Positions 54,101-62,397 of a stretch of 64,000 bases of DNA are shown here, one piece after another (position 1 is the stretch's first letter; each line of letters opens with the position of its first letter). The notes under the pieces were generated by a model. The model made no database searches and had not been told where the DNA came from. It saw only the letters and a program-made list of their open reading frames with translations. The translations under genes and the position numbers were made by a program. The DNA is from an uncultured Desulfobacteraceae bacterium (lineage in GTDB: Bacteria > Desulfobacterota > Desulfobacteria > Desulfobacterales > UBA5852). The stretch covers positions 124,001 through 188,000 of the forward strand of contig CAJXSL010000001.1 of assembly GCA_913060875.1 (NCBI GenBank). The letters run 5' to 3'.

Positions 54101-54170
54101 CGCCTATTTCGTGACCCTCAATCGGGATATGCAGCTGGAGTTGATCGAGCGGGCGGAATACGGGCTTTGA
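51147..54170 (+). CDS. Glycyl-radical enzyme with N-terminal SCP2-like extension
   Basis: A 1007-residue enzyme. The C-terminal glycyl-radical site is RISGYNAYF (Gly983) and the active-site thiyl residue is Cys648 in ATGCVEP, followed by Glu650. The C-x-E pattern groups it with diol dehydratases and C-N/C-S lyases rather than pyruvate formate-lyase or benzylsuccinate synthase. The usual enzymes of the family have about 790-850 residues. The extra 170 or so at the N-terminus (for example FTVGICTRSRSVEAAIQF and DAEIVLVFKSDAAVRKF) resemble an SCP2 sterol-carrier domain, which binds lipids. A hydrophobic substrate is therefore suggested. Neither a microcompartment shell gene nor an aldehyde dehydrogenase is adjacent. 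Confidence 0.9.
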   Translation: MAMVFFQTTPAGEASSDRAHGKSAIQWVVKLLLRLMAASFNYRPTLRKNLKSDQGWINFTVGICTRSRSVEAAIQFKQGRLSVLHTIPTDAEIVLVFKSDAAVRKFLTATPTEQVHMILQNDFYTVGNASYLNLFVYCLSLLLNKKQIRMMQKERRQDRKKLARAAPEAKPHLSEELQARRETRLTGARVDPGVLFLEDPYLSAYGLENFPRVAAFLDAHFETRAEVCPELPKLVTDWHKIHGYETDAEGRPWHPVLRKAHCYKHTMENRHPIIHANDLIAGTTTTKDIGVVVYPEGHGTMIWGELLTVPHRSLNPYDVAAETRQLLHHEVFPYWANRNFKEWVRRKYDNPLGQQIDERWAVYFNWKSVTISHTIPDFPKILRLGAKGIIAEIEAELTADVDDPDKTATRRAMILCLEGLMAYAANLARQAAAEALETEDPVRREELEHLARVCEQVVARPARTLDEAVNAVWITWVGLHMESTNAGLSLGRLDQWLQPYFEADMACLDGLEDREAYVKHAIELIGCFMMRCTDHLPLTPDFANYYFGGSSSDQAITLGGVTPEGEDAVNDMTYIFLKVTEMLSIRDPNVNARCHLGKNSDTYLKRLCEVNLTTAATPSMHNDETIWASLAEFDYATEDLRNWSATGCVEPTLSGKHMGHTNFQMISLVAALEMALNDGRHPLMDWKIGPDTGRVEDSTFQTFDQFFDAFEKQMGFLIKQSIAYNEMLARAHQEIRPTPMLSTLIDDCIRDGQDVTRGGARYNSSGAACIGLADVTDSLLVVKKLVFEEGKVSFADLKQAIDTNFENDPALHAMITRKIPFFGSGRTEAVAMANRVTRFVHDSYGRHPHYRGGRYTAGFWSMSNHVAYGTLSGALPSGRLKGKPFTPGLTPQPAASNNLLDNLRDVAALDPGNMNNNIAFNVKVVPGAGEPRDKTVNTMFSYVKTYFQLGGMQMQMNVVTSAMLRDAMAHPENYRNLLVRISGYNAYFVTLNRDMQLELIERAEYGL

Positions 54171-54289
54171 CGATATCGAAATAGGTTGTTCGCGAGGATC
54201 GTCATAAATTTAGATTATCTCGATGTGGTTCTTCATCAGGCGTTCTTTTTCGTGCGAAAAAAATTCGTGATCCACTGGGAGAGGTCAGC

Positions 54290-55774
54290 ATGGAAATTCG
54301 GATGGGAAAACGATTTTTCGTCTCGATAACCGCGGCACTCTTCATGGCCGTGATTGATCCGGCGATTTTAACGGTGAAGGCTGCAGAAACGTCTACGGAA
54401 ACCGACGCACCGCGTCCCAACGTCATCATCGTCTACTGTGACGATTTGGGCTATGGCGACCTGGGGTGCTACGGCAGCCGGGCCATTGCCACTCCGAATG
54501 TCGATCGGCTGGCCCGGGAAGGGGTGCGGATGACCGACTACTATGCCTGCAACGCCATTTGTGCGCCTTCGCGGGCCGGACTACTGACGGGCCGCTATCC
54601 GTTCCGCTCCGGAGTGATCGGCAATGTCTACCCCCAGGATGAACCGTTTACGCGCAAAGCCGCCCGTGAGTATGTCGGGGGCTCCATGCGAGGCTTGGGG
54701 GTTCTCGATTTGCGGGAAGGAGAGGTGGTCACCGGCATTCCCGCCAGGGAGCTTCTTTTGAGCGAAGCCCTGAAAACCGCCGGCTACCGCACCGCCATGA
54801 TGGGTAAATGGCATCTCGGGGACTACAGCCTCGACCCGGCTTACAACCCACGGCGCAACGGGTTCGACTTCTACCTCGGGGTGCCGCACAGCAACGACAT
54901 GCTGCCCTGTCCCCTGTTCCGCAACGAGGAGATGCTCCAGGCGAATATCGGGACCGACCAGGCCAAGCTGACCGGCCTGTATACCCGGGAGGCCGTGCGG
55001 TTTATCAAGGAGGCCAAGGACAGCGCTTTTTTCCTCTACCTCGCCCATACCTTTCCGCACCAACCCCTGTATGCTTCGGCTGCGTTTGCCGGCAAATCCA
55101 ATGCGGGCAAATTCGGGGATGCCGTGGAGGAGATCGACTGGAGCCTCGGCCGCATCTTGGCGACCCTGCGCGAAACGGGCGCCGAAGACAACACGCTGAT
55201 CTTTTTCACCAGCGACAACGGCCCCTGGTTCGAGGGCAGCGCCGGCCCTTTTCGGGGGCGCAAGGGCCAGAGCTACGAAGGCGGTTTTCACGTTCCCATG
55301 ATCGCCCACTGGCCGGCCGCGCTCCCGGCCGGGACCGATTGCCGGGCACTCTGGATGAACATCGACATCTACCCGACGGTGCTTGCTCTGGCAGGCGTGT
55401 CGCTGCCGGAAGACCGCATCATCGACGGCCGCAACGTTATCGATCTGCTGACCGGTCGCCAGATGCAATCGCCTCACGAATCCATCGTTTTCTGCCATTA
55501 CGACCAACTGGAAGGCATCCGGATGGGGCAATGGAAATATTTCCGCCGGCTGAACCGTTATGTCTGGCCGATTCCGCTGGATGCGGCCCCCATTCCCGAC
55601 AAGCTCGGGCGCAGCCAACTGGGAAACCGCTGGCCGCTGCTGTATGACTTGGCTCTGGACCCCGGTGAGAATTACAATGTTATCGATACCTACCCGGACG
55701 TCGCCGCCAGACTGGAAAAACGTATGCGGCAGTGGGAGAAGGCGGTGGCGGAAAATCCAGGCGGCTGGCTTTAA
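54290..55774 (+). CDS. Secreted sulfatase (arylsulfatase family)
   Basis: A 494-residue exported sulfatase. Signal region near residues 4-32. NVIIVYCDDLGYGDLGCYG has the first metal Asp residues. The formylglycine motif is CAPSRAGLLTGRYP (Cys91, C-x-P-S-R). GKWHLGD and TSDNGPW are further family motifs. It removes sulfate esters in the periplasm. GGGAGAGG ribosome site. It is 119 bp from the glycyl-radical enzyme gene on the same strand and could supply that pathway's substrate, but the link is only positional. Confidence 0.93.
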   Translation: MEIRMGKRFFVSITAALFMAVIDPAILTVKAAETSTETDAPRPNVIIVYCDDLGYGDLGCYGSRAIATPNVDRLAREGVRMTDYYACNAICAPSRAGLLTGRYPFRSGVIGNVYPQDEPFTRKAAREYVGGSMRGLGVLDLREGEVVTGIPARELLLSEALKTAGYRTAMMGKWHLGDYSLDPAYNPRRNGFDFYLGVPHSNDMLPCPLFRNEEMLQANIGTDQAKLTGLYTREAVRFIKEAKDSAFFLYLAHTFPHQPLYASAAFAGKSNAGKFGDAVEEIDWSLGRILATLRETGAEDNTLIFFTSDNGPWFEGSAGPFRGRKGQSYEGGFHVPMIAHWPAALPAGTDCRALWMNIDIYPTVLALAGVSLPEDRIIDGRNVIDLLTGRQMQSPHESIVFCHYDQLEGIRMGQWKYFRRLNRYVWPIPLDAAPIPDKLGRSQLGNRWPLLYDLALDPGENYNVIDTYPDVAARLEKRMRQWEKAVAENPGGWL

Positions 55775-55780
55775 AAAGAA

Positions 55781-55833
55781 CCGGCCCGGAATCCCCGCGC
55801 GCTTGTCGAGGGGCGCAGAGACATCCGGGCCGG
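55781..55833. terminator. Intrinsic terminator between convergent genes
   Basis: CCGGCCCGGA (55781-55790) pairs perfectly with TCCGGGCCGG (55824-55833). On the minus strand it is followed by TTCTTTTTAAA, so it mainly ends the catabolic operon on that strand; it may also stop read-through from the sulfatase gene. Confidence 0.75.
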
Positions 55834-55856
55834 TGTACTGAACCGTTGATTTCGAT

Positions 55857-56999
55857 CTAAGCGGCCATTGCCAATCCCAGCGCTTCGGCGTTGATGATGC
55901 TCGGTGCGGCCTGGGGCGGCGCGTCTCCCAGAAAGGGCAGGATGTCCGGCTTGTTCCAGGCGGGATAGCCCATCAGCAGGCCCGCCACATTGGAAGCCGC
56001 CAGGGTCGCCATGCCCTGGCGCGTCCAACTGGTGGCCGAAGCGATGTGCGGGACGATGATGACGTTGTCGAGTGCATCCAATCCGGCGGCCATCTCCGGT
56101 TCATTCTCGAACACATCCAAACCCGCACGGAAGTCGGGATGGGTGCGGCAGTGGGCCACCAAATCGTCTTCCTTGATGACGGGACCGCGGCTGGTGTTCA
56201 CCAGGATGGCGTTTTTTTTCATCATGCCGAGGCGTTCGGCGTTGATCATGTGGCGGGTGGTGTCATCCAATACGGTGTGGATGCTGACGCAATCCGCCTC
56301 CTGTAGCAGGGCTTCGATGGTGTCCATCCGGCGGCAGGTCACCGGCGTCTGGCCGCGGGTGGTCTGCAATGCGCTGTAGGCGGCCAGATCTTCTTCCAAT
56401 TGCGGGTTCGGGTAGAGATCGTAGTAGATCACGTTCATGTGGTGGCCCTGGGCCATCATGCGGGCATAGGTTGCCCCGATGCGTCCGGCGCCGATGATGC
56501 CCACGGTTTTGCCCATCAACAGTTCCCCGAGAAAGAGGGTCGGCAGCCAGCCTTGGTAGCGGCCGGCCCGCAGGTAGCGCTCGGCTTCACCGATCCGGCG
56601 TGCGGCGGCGAACGTCAGCGTTACCGCCATCTCGGCCGTGGTCTCCGTCAGCACACCCGGAGTGTTGCCCACCGGAATGCCGATCCGGGTGGCCGCCGCC
56701 ACATCCACGTTATTGAATCCGACGGCATAATTACTGTATGCCGTGCCGCCGGCCTCGCGCAACGCGTTGAAGAGCGTCGCGCCCCAATCCTCGGTCAACT
56801 GGCCGATGGCGGCATGGCAGCTTGTGCCGATGGCCGATTGGATGGCCTCGACCGTCAGCACATCCGGCGACGTGCAGATCTCGACCCGGCAGTCGGCCGC
56901 GGTGAGGATCTCCAGCCACCGCTCCCCGGGTAATTCCTTGGTGACCACTACCCGAAAACGTCCTTCCGGGTGATGGACACGCCATTCGTAGGTTCCCAT
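55857..56999 (-). CDS. D-isomer 2-hydroxyacid dehydrogenase
   Basis: A 380-residue NAD(P)H enzyme of the hydroxypyruvate reductase/phosphoglycerate dehydrogenase type. NAD motif MGKTVGIIGAGRIGATYARM. Catalytic Arg in NTSRGPVIKEDDLV, Glu in LDVFENEPEM, His in IIVPHIASAT. The N-terminal part (YEWRVHHPEGRFRVVVT) is a little longer than the norm. ATG 56999 follows GGGGAGGAT; the frame is open further to 57113. Last gene of the minus-strand operon; likely reduces or oxidises a 2-keto/hydroxy acid of the pathway. Confidence 0.9.
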   Translation of the reverse strand: MGTYEWRVHHPEGRFRVVVTKELPGERWLEILTAADCRVEICTSPDVLTVEAIQSAIGTSCHAAIGQLTEDWGATLFNALREAGGTAYSNYAVGFNNVDVAAATRIGIPVGNTPGVLTETTAEMAVTLTFAAARRIGEAERYLRAGRYQGWLPTLFLGELLMGKTVGIIGAGRIGATYARMMAQGHHMNVIYYDLYPNPQLEEDLAAYSALQTTRGQTPVTCRRMDTIEALLQEADCVSIHTVLDDTTRHMINAERLGMMKKNAILVNTSRGPVIKEDDLVAHCRTHPDFRAGLDVFENEPEMAAGLDALDNVIIVPHIASATSWTRQGMATLAASNVAGLLMGYPAWNKPDILPFLGDAPPQAAPSIINAEALGLAMAA

Positions 57000-57211
57000 A
57001 TCATCCTCCCCGGCCGATGCATCCGATTTGGCATGTTGCCGCCCACGCCCGGAGGCATCGGCCGTTCCGGGGGGCTTGGATGGATGAGGAGGGCATCGCG
57101 ATGGAAGAGACAATGCCGTCGGATGTATACGCGAGTGCGGCGATTGGTCTGGCTGCGATATCCCAAGGGAGGAAAGGAGGATGCCTTCCAGGCGATCCCC
57201 TCCCCATACAG

Positions 57212-58231
57212 CTATTTCCGTTTAACGACCTTTTCGGCCGCGGCCGCGATATGCGGCGCCGAAAGTCCGTATTTGTCGAGCAGGTCCAGATAGGGGCCCG
57301 ACTCGGCAAACGTGTCCTGAACGCCGATGCGCTGCATGGGCAGCGGCAGATTTTCCGCCAGGAGTTCCGCCACGGCACTGCCCAGGCCGCCGAAGACAAC
57401 ATTGTTTTCGGCCGTCACGACCGCACCGGTCTCCCGGGCGGCCGCCAGAATCGTTTCGGTATCCAGCGGTTTGAGCGTCGGGCAGTCAATGACCCGGGCG
57501 TCGATGCCTTTGGCCGCCAGACGTTCGGCGGCCACCAGGGCATGGGCGGTCAGATCCCGCATGGCGACGATGGTCACGTCCTGGCCGTCCCGCACGGTGA
57601 CGGCTTTGCCGATCTCAAACGGATAGTCCGCGGTGAAGATCTTGGGAACCGGATCACGCGTGAAGCTGAGGTACACCGGTCCCTCGTAAGCAGCGACGGC
57701 ATGGATGGCCATCGTGGTGGTATCCGGATCGGCCGGGGCGATGACGGTCGAATTGGCGATGGCGCGCATGATGGAGAGATCCTCCTGCCCCTGGTGGGTA
57801 ACCCCGTCCGGACCCGGCGTGATGCCGCTGTGGCTGGCAGCGATTTTAACGTTCAGGCCCGGGTAGTGAATGGCATTGCGGACCATGTCCAGGGCGCGCA
57901 TGCTGGCAAACACCGCATAGGTGCAGGCAAAGGGGATCAGGCCGGTGGTGGCCATCCCGGCTGCGGCGGCAAACATGTTTTGTTCGGCAATGCCGAAGTT
58001 GAAGGCCCTATCCGGATATGCGGCCGCAAACTTGTTGGTGCCGATGGATTTGGAGACATCCGCATCCAGCACGACCACGTTCGGATTGCGGGCACCGATA
58101 TCGATGACGGCCTTGGCAAAGCTGGCCCGGGTGGGGGCTTTGTCTGCCTTGGTGAACAGTTCGCCGGATGACAGCATGGGTAGAACTTCGGGGCGCACAT
58201 AATGATAGGGGGATGGTTGGTTATTGCTCAC
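57212..58231 (-). CDS. Transketolase, C-terminal subunit
   Basis: A 339-residue protein equal to the pyrimidine-binding and C-terminal domains of transketolase: RASFAKAVIDIGARNPNVVVLDADV, NFGIAEQNMFAAAAGMA with the catalytic Glu, and TVRDGQDVTIVAMRDL at the C-terminal domain. The start is GTG 58231 after AGGAGGTG and it overlaps the N-terminal subunit gene by 11 bp. Split transketolases usually serve sugar or sugar-acid catabolism operons, moving a two-carbon ketol group. Confidence 0.93.
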   Translation of the reverse strand: MSNNQPSPYHYVRPEVLPMLSSGELFTKADKAPTRASFAKAVIDIGARNPNVVVLDADVSKSIGTNKFAAAYPDRAFNFGIAEQNMFAAAAGMATTGLIPFACTYAVFASMRALDMVRNAIHYPGLNVKIAASHSGITPGPDGVTHQGQEDLSIMRAIANSTVIAPADPDTTTMAIHAVAAYEGPVYLSFTRDPVPKIFTADYPFEIGKAVTVRDGQDVTIVAMRDLTAHALVAAERLAAKGIDARVIDCPTLKPLDTETILAAARETGAVVTAENNVVFGGLGSAVAELLAENLPLPMQRIGVQDTFAESGPYLDLLDKYGLSAPHIAAAAEKVVKRK

Positions 58232-59063
58232 AGCTGCACCTCCTGATCTCTTCCAGGGCCTGATCGGCTTCTTCCTTGCAGGGCGCCTTGCCGTGCCATT
58301 CACACACGTTTTCCATATAGGAAACGCCCTTACCCTTGACGGTCCGGGCCAGGATCAATGTCGGCCCGCCCTTTCGTTCCTTGGCATCTTCAAGCGCTGC
58401 AACGACGGCCGCCATGTCATGGCCGTCGATGTCCACCACGTGCCAGCCGAAGGCCCGCCATTTGTCGGCCACCGGTTCGATGGGCATGAGTTCGTCCACG
58501 TGCCAGTCGTTCTGGAGGTTGTTGCGGTCGAGAATAGCGGTGATGTTGTCCAGCTTCCACTTGGCGGCCGACATGGCGGCTTCCCAGATGGACCCCTCCT
58601 GGGATTCACCGTCGCCGATGATCACCCAGACGTGATAATCCTTTTTCTGGAGCCGGCCCGCCAGGGCCATGCCGATTCCCACGGAAAGCCCCTGGCCCAG
58701 GGAGCCGGCCGTCATATCGATGCCCGGGACCTTGTTCATGTCCGGATGCCCCTGGAGGATGCTGCCCAGCCGGCGCAGGGTGCCCAAGTGGGATTTTGCG
58801 AAGAAGCCGCGCTCTGCCAGGGCCGCGTACCAGACCGGGCAGGCGTGGCCTTTGGACAGAATAAACCGGTCCCGGTCGGGCCAGCGGGGGTTGGCCGGGT
58901 CGATATTCATCAAACGGAAATAGAGGGCTGTGACAATATCGGTGGCGGAGAGCGATCCGCCCGGATGGCCGGCTTCCGCGGTGCAGATCATTTCAATGAT
59001 GTCACACCGGATGGTGGCCGCCATGGCCTTGAGTTCATCTACCGACATGGGTACCTTAGCCAT
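58221..59063 (-). CDS. Transketolase, N-terminal subunit
   Basis: A 280-residue thiamine-diphosphate-binding half: AGHPGGSLSATDIVTALYF near residue 30 and the TPP motif GDGESQEGSIWEAA...NNLQ (GDG-x26-N). Also PGIDMTAGSLGQGLSVGIGMA. ATG 59063 follows AAAAGGAGG. It overlaps the C-subunit gene and forms an alpha2-beta2 enzyme with it. Confidence 0.94.
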   Translation of the reverse strand: MAKVPMSVDELKAMAATIRCDIIEMICTAEAGHPGGSLSATDIVTALYFRLMNIDPANPRWPDRDRFILSKGHACPVWYAALAERGFFAKSHLGTLRRLGSILQGHPDMNKVPGIDMTAGSLGQGLSVGIGMALAGRLQKKDYHVWVIIGDGESQEGSIWEAAMSAAKWKLDNITAILDRNNLQNDWHVDELMPIEPVADKWRAFGWHVVDIDGHDMAAVVAALEDAKERKGGPTLILARTVKGKGVSYMENVCEWHGKAPCKEEADQALEEIRRCSCEQ

Positions 59064-59121
59064 GATGTGTTTACCTCCTTTTGATCGGTGCCGCTGCTGT
59101 TCACCGGCGGCGGTCGGTCCG

Positions 59122-59982
59122 TTATGCACTGGCGGCACCGAATTCCTTTTCGATGGCTTCCAGAACCTCGTCGGACATTTTGTAGGAATGTTCTTCCCCG
59201 GGGAAGACGCCGGTGCGAACCTCCTCGGCATACCGGGCAAAGGTCTCTTTCATGAGACCGTTGAAATCCTGGTAGCGCTTGGCGAAACCGGGCGTGAAAG
59301 CGTCGAACATGCCCAGGACATCCGGTGTCACCAGGAGTTGGCCGGAGCACCCCGGCCCCCCGCCGATGCTGATGGTGGGGACGCGCAGCTTCCGGGTGAC
59401 ATAGGCCGACAGCTTGGCCGGAACGGCTTCGAAAATGATGGCGAAGACACCGGCCTCCTGCAGGGCCAGGGCTTCGCGGACGACTTTGCGCGCGGTTTCA
59501 ACGGATTTGCCCTGAACGGTGAGGCCCCCCAGGGCGCCGACCGCCTGGGGGTGCAGGCCGACGTGGCCGACCACCGCGATGCCCATCTCCACGATGGCCC
59601 GGGTTTTTTCGATATGCCGGGGCGTGGCTTCGAACTTGACGGCGTCCACTTTGGCTTCGGTGACAAAGCGGGCGGCGTTGCGCATGGTCTCTTCGATACC
59701 GTACTGGAAAGACCCGAAGGGCATGTCCGCCACTACCATAGTGCGATTGCACCCCCGGGCCACGGCGGCACAGTGCAGCACCATCATGTCCATGGTGGCG
59801 GTGAGCGTGTTGGGGTGCCCGTGCACCACCATGGCACAGGAGTCGCCCACCAGAATCATATCGATGCCGGCGTCATTGATCTGTTTGGCCGTGGGGTAGT
59901 CATAAGCGGTCAGCATGGTGATGGTTTCACCGTTGTCGCGCATTTGCTGAATGGTTCGGACCGTGTGCTTCTTCTGGTTCAT
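59122..59982 (-). CDS. PanB-like ketopantoate hydroxymethyltransferase homologue
   Basis: A 286-residue TIM-barrel enzyme with the PanB family blocks: MLTAYDYPTAKQINDAGID, LVGDSCAMVVHGHPNT, VDAVKFEATPRHIEKT and ISIGGGPGCSGQLLVTPDVLG. Classic PanB adds a hydroxymethyl group from methylene-THF to a keto acid. In a catabolic operon with no other pantothenate gene it more likely works in the reverse direction or as an aldolase on a hydroxymethyl-branched keto acid; that is inference. Its start overlaps the preceding kinase gene's stop by 4 bp. Confidence 0.87.
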   Translation of the reverse strand: MNQKKHTVRTIQQMRDNGETITMLTAYDYPTAKQINDAGIDMILVGDSCAMVVHGHPNTLTATMDMMVLHCAAVARGCNRTMVVADMPFGSFQYGIEETMRNAARFVTEAKVDAVKFEATPRHIEKTRAIVEMGIAVVGHVGLHPQAVGALGGLTVQGKSVETARKVVREALALQEAGVFAIIFEAVPAKLSAYVTRKLRVPTISIGGGPGCSGQLLVTPDVLGMFDAFTPGFAKRYQDFNGLMKETFARYAEEVRTGVFPGEEHSYKMSDEVLEAIEKEFGAASA

Positions 59983-61409
59983 TGGGTTCTGTCTCCTATC
60001 CTGAGGGCCAACCGTTTCTGGATTTCGGCCAGGGCATTGTCATCCCCTACGTTGCCGGGGAAGACGATGTAGGCCATGCCGGGATAGCGGGTTTCGTTCC
60101 CCAGTTCCCATACGGGGACACCCGGCAGGACCTGGCCCATTACCATGGCCCGGCGCACCCCCAGGCCCCGGGTGGCAATATCGCTGGCGGTGATACCGCC
60201 CTTGGCCACGAGATAGCGCGGTTGGCAGGTCAGGCCTTGCACGACCCGTATCAGGCTGTCGGACACCTGCTGGCCGATCCTCAGGTTCGCCGCGTCGCCG
60301 GCCGCCGTGACCAGGTCGCGGCTGGTGAAAAGGACGGTGTCGTCACCCTTGCCGATATGGTGGTTGACGGCTTGAAGGGCCTGGGCGATTTCGACTTCCC
60401 TTTGCGTGTCGTCCAGCAGGCTGGCAACCGAAATTTCAATGGCCGCAACGGTTTGGGCAGCCATCAGGGCGGACAGCTGGGCCGTGGTCTTGGGCACGTA
60501 GGACCCGGCGACGAACAGACCGCCGTGGCGGTTGGACGCGGTCACTTCACCCGGCGTGATGGCGTCGCGCGGGGCGATGCCGGCCCGCACGCGTACGAAA
60601 GAAGCCGCCGTGCGGAAGACAAACGGTTGGCCGCCGGCCTCGGCCTGGAGCAGACCCGCCACCAGAACCTCGAGGTCGCGATAGGACGCGGCGTTGACAA
60701 CGCCGTAACCCTGCAGCGGAATGGCCATCAGTTTTTGCGCCGTCCGGGCCGGCCCGCCCACCCGTAAATCCTCCAGGGTGATCGACGTGATGTGTTCGGC
60801 GGTGATGCGGCCGCCGGTTTTCTCGCCGATCCAGCGGCGGAGGTTGGAATGGCGGTAGCCGAACACGGCATCGCGGGCATAGGGTGTCCGGGCGGCCGGA
60901 ACGAGCCGATCCCCTTCGGCGACATAATGGACGTCATCGATGGTAAAGCGCCCGCCCTCCATGAAAAAAGGGATCACCAGGCAGGGGTGTGATACGGCCC
61001 CCAGCCCTTCCTTGAGGGCATCCACTTCGCCGGGGAAATGACCCCGCAACGTGGAGTCGCTGCGACTGATGACGTCAACCGGTATCCCCGTTTGCCGGAC
61101 CGCCCGGGCCAGATTGCCCCCGATTTCTCGGCCCAGGGCATCGGCATCCGCTGCCGCCAGGCTGCGGGAGTTGGTCAGGACATAGAAAACCGTTGCGGGG
61201 CCTTCCAGCTCCCGGGCCATGGCATCCGCCGACCAGGTGGTCAGTACGGGTACGCCGTGGACCGTCTGGGTGCCGGTGGGGTCGTCGTCCAGCACCACGA
61301 TCTTGCGCCCTGCCGAGACAACGCCGGCCTGAATCGCGGGCAGCAGATCCTCCGGCCATTCGGGCGGCAGTCCCTCAAGCGTACCGGTTTTGGCTATATC
61401 GGCGGTCAT
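59979..61409 (-). CDS. Four-carbon acid-sugar kinase family protein (OtnK/DUF1537)
   Basis: A 476-residue kinase of the DUF1537 family. Features are KIVVLDDDPTGTQTVHG near residue 36, FYVLTNSRSLAAADA, and SRSDSTLRGHFPGEVDAL in the substrate domain, and YLVAKGGITASDIATRGLG in the C-terminal ATP-binding domain. Known members phosphorylate threonate, erythronate or oxo-tetronates. It is coupled to the PanB-like gene by a 4-bp overlap and follows the isomerase gene after 12 bp. Confidence 0.93.
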   Translation of the reverse strand: MTADIAKTGTLEGLPPEWPEDLLPAIQAGVVSAGRKIVVLDDDPTGTQTVHGVPVLTTWSADAMARELEGPATVFYVLTNSRSLAAADADALGREIGGNLARAVRQTGIPVDVISRSDSTLRGHFPGEVDALKEGLGAVSHPCLVIPFFMEGGRFTIDDVHYVAEGDRLVPAARTPYARDAVFGYRHSNLRRWIGEKTGGRITAEHITSITLEDLRVGGPARTAQKLMAIPLQGYGVVNAASYRDLEVLVAGLLQAEAGGQPFVFRTAASFVRVRAGIAPRDAITPGEVTASNRHGGLFVAGSYVPKTTAQLSALMAAQTVAAIEISVASLLDDTQREVEIAQALQAVNHHIGKGDDTVLFTSRDLVTAAGDAANLRIGQQVSDSLIRVVQGLTCQPRYLVAKGGITASDIATRGLGVRRAMVMGQVLPGVPVWELGNETRYPGMAYIVFPGNVGDDNALAEIQKRLALRIGDRTQ

Positions 61410-61421
61410 AGGTGATGTTCG

Positions 61422-62387
61422 CTATTTCAGTGCGAAGATATTTTCTTCGATAAATTTCCATGTGGACAGGTAGTCGCCCTGGGCCATCAGGCGGGCGATT
61501 TCGCCGCCATCGATGTCGCCCAGCTTGTCCCATATTTTATTGGTCAGTCGGCTGTTGGCTTCGAACGTGCCGCGGATATCCCAGCGCGTGGGGGAGGTGT
61601 CCGACGTCATGTAGTCGTTGTAGCCGTACTTGCGCAGGTAGTAGAGAAACTCCACATACTCCAGAAAGTGCTTGGTGCCGCAGAAATAGTCCCAGTCCCA
61701 CTTGCCGTCGTTGTCGTTGACATGGATGTAGTATCGGAAAGGGCTCTCGGCCAGCATTGCCACGGCTTCGGCCGGGTGTTCGTTGCCATAGATGGAGTGG
61801 CCGAAATCCAGGGTTACCCCGATATCCCGGTTGCCGATATCGTTCAGCAGGCACAGGGTTTTGGCGGCGGAATCGATGAAACAACGCCCCCGGGTCTCGC
61901 TGGGTTTGTATTCGATAAACAGCGGGATTTCGGGTTTATAGCGGCCCGCTTCCCCGAAACCATCCACCAGGTACGTCCAGGTCGTGGCGTAATCGTACTG
62001 GAAAGAAAATTCATAGCCGTCGCCCAGCGGACAGCAGGTGACCTTGTCGGCGCCGACCCCTTCGGCAAAATCTTTGGCTTCCTTGATGAACCCGACGGCT
62101 TTGGCGCGGACATCCGGGTCGTGGGAAGTTAAACCGCCATTGCGGAATTCGGGTTCGGCTTTGACGTTGACATTGACTGCCGCCACGTTCAGGCTGAACT
62201 TGTCGAGCAGCGTCCGGGTTTGGGCGGGATCCTTGACCTCGTAGGGATAGACGATTTCCACGCCGTCATAGCCTTCGATGGTGCTCATCAGTTTAAATTT
62301 TTCTTCCACGGCCAGGGGTTGGTTGTACTCGTGAAAACGGTCTTTGGTCCGGGAAAGAAATCCGGTAATGATGCCCATTTTGAGCAT
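61422..62387 (-). CDS. TIM-barrel sugar isomerase/epimerase
   Basis: A 321-residue AP-endonuclease-2/xylose-isomerase-like barrel. Metal-site residues are in DGVEIVYPYEV, IPLFIEYKPSETRGRCF (Glu), GVTLDFGHSIYG (Asp, His) and YIHVNDNDGKWDWDYFCG. Members isomerise or epimerise sugars and sugar acids, similar to OtnI or L-rhamnose isomerase-like enzymes. ATG 62387 follows TAAGGAGGACC. Confidence 0.9.
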   Translation of the reverse strand: MLKMGIITGFLSRTKDRFHEYNQPLAVEEKFKLMSTIEGYDGVEIVYPYEVKDPAQTRTLLDKFSLNVAAVNVNVKAEPEFRNGGLTSHDPDVRAKAVGFIKEAKDFAEGVGADKVTCCPLGDGYEFSFQYDYATTWTYLVDGFGEAGRYKPEIPLFIEYKPSETRGRCFIDSAAKTLCLLNDIGNRDIGVTLDFGHSIYGNEHPAEAVAMLAESPFRYYIHVNDNDGKWDWDYFCGTKHFLEYVEFLYYLRKYGYNDYMTSDTSPTRWDIRGTFEANSRLTNKIWDKLGDIDGGEIARLMAQGDYLSTWKFIEENIFALK

Positions 62388-62397
62388 GTGGTCCTCC

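Noticed and set aside
57017-58171. 384-codon plus-strand frame over the transketolase C-subunit
   Set aside because: Shadow frame; the minus-strand product matches transketolase throughout.
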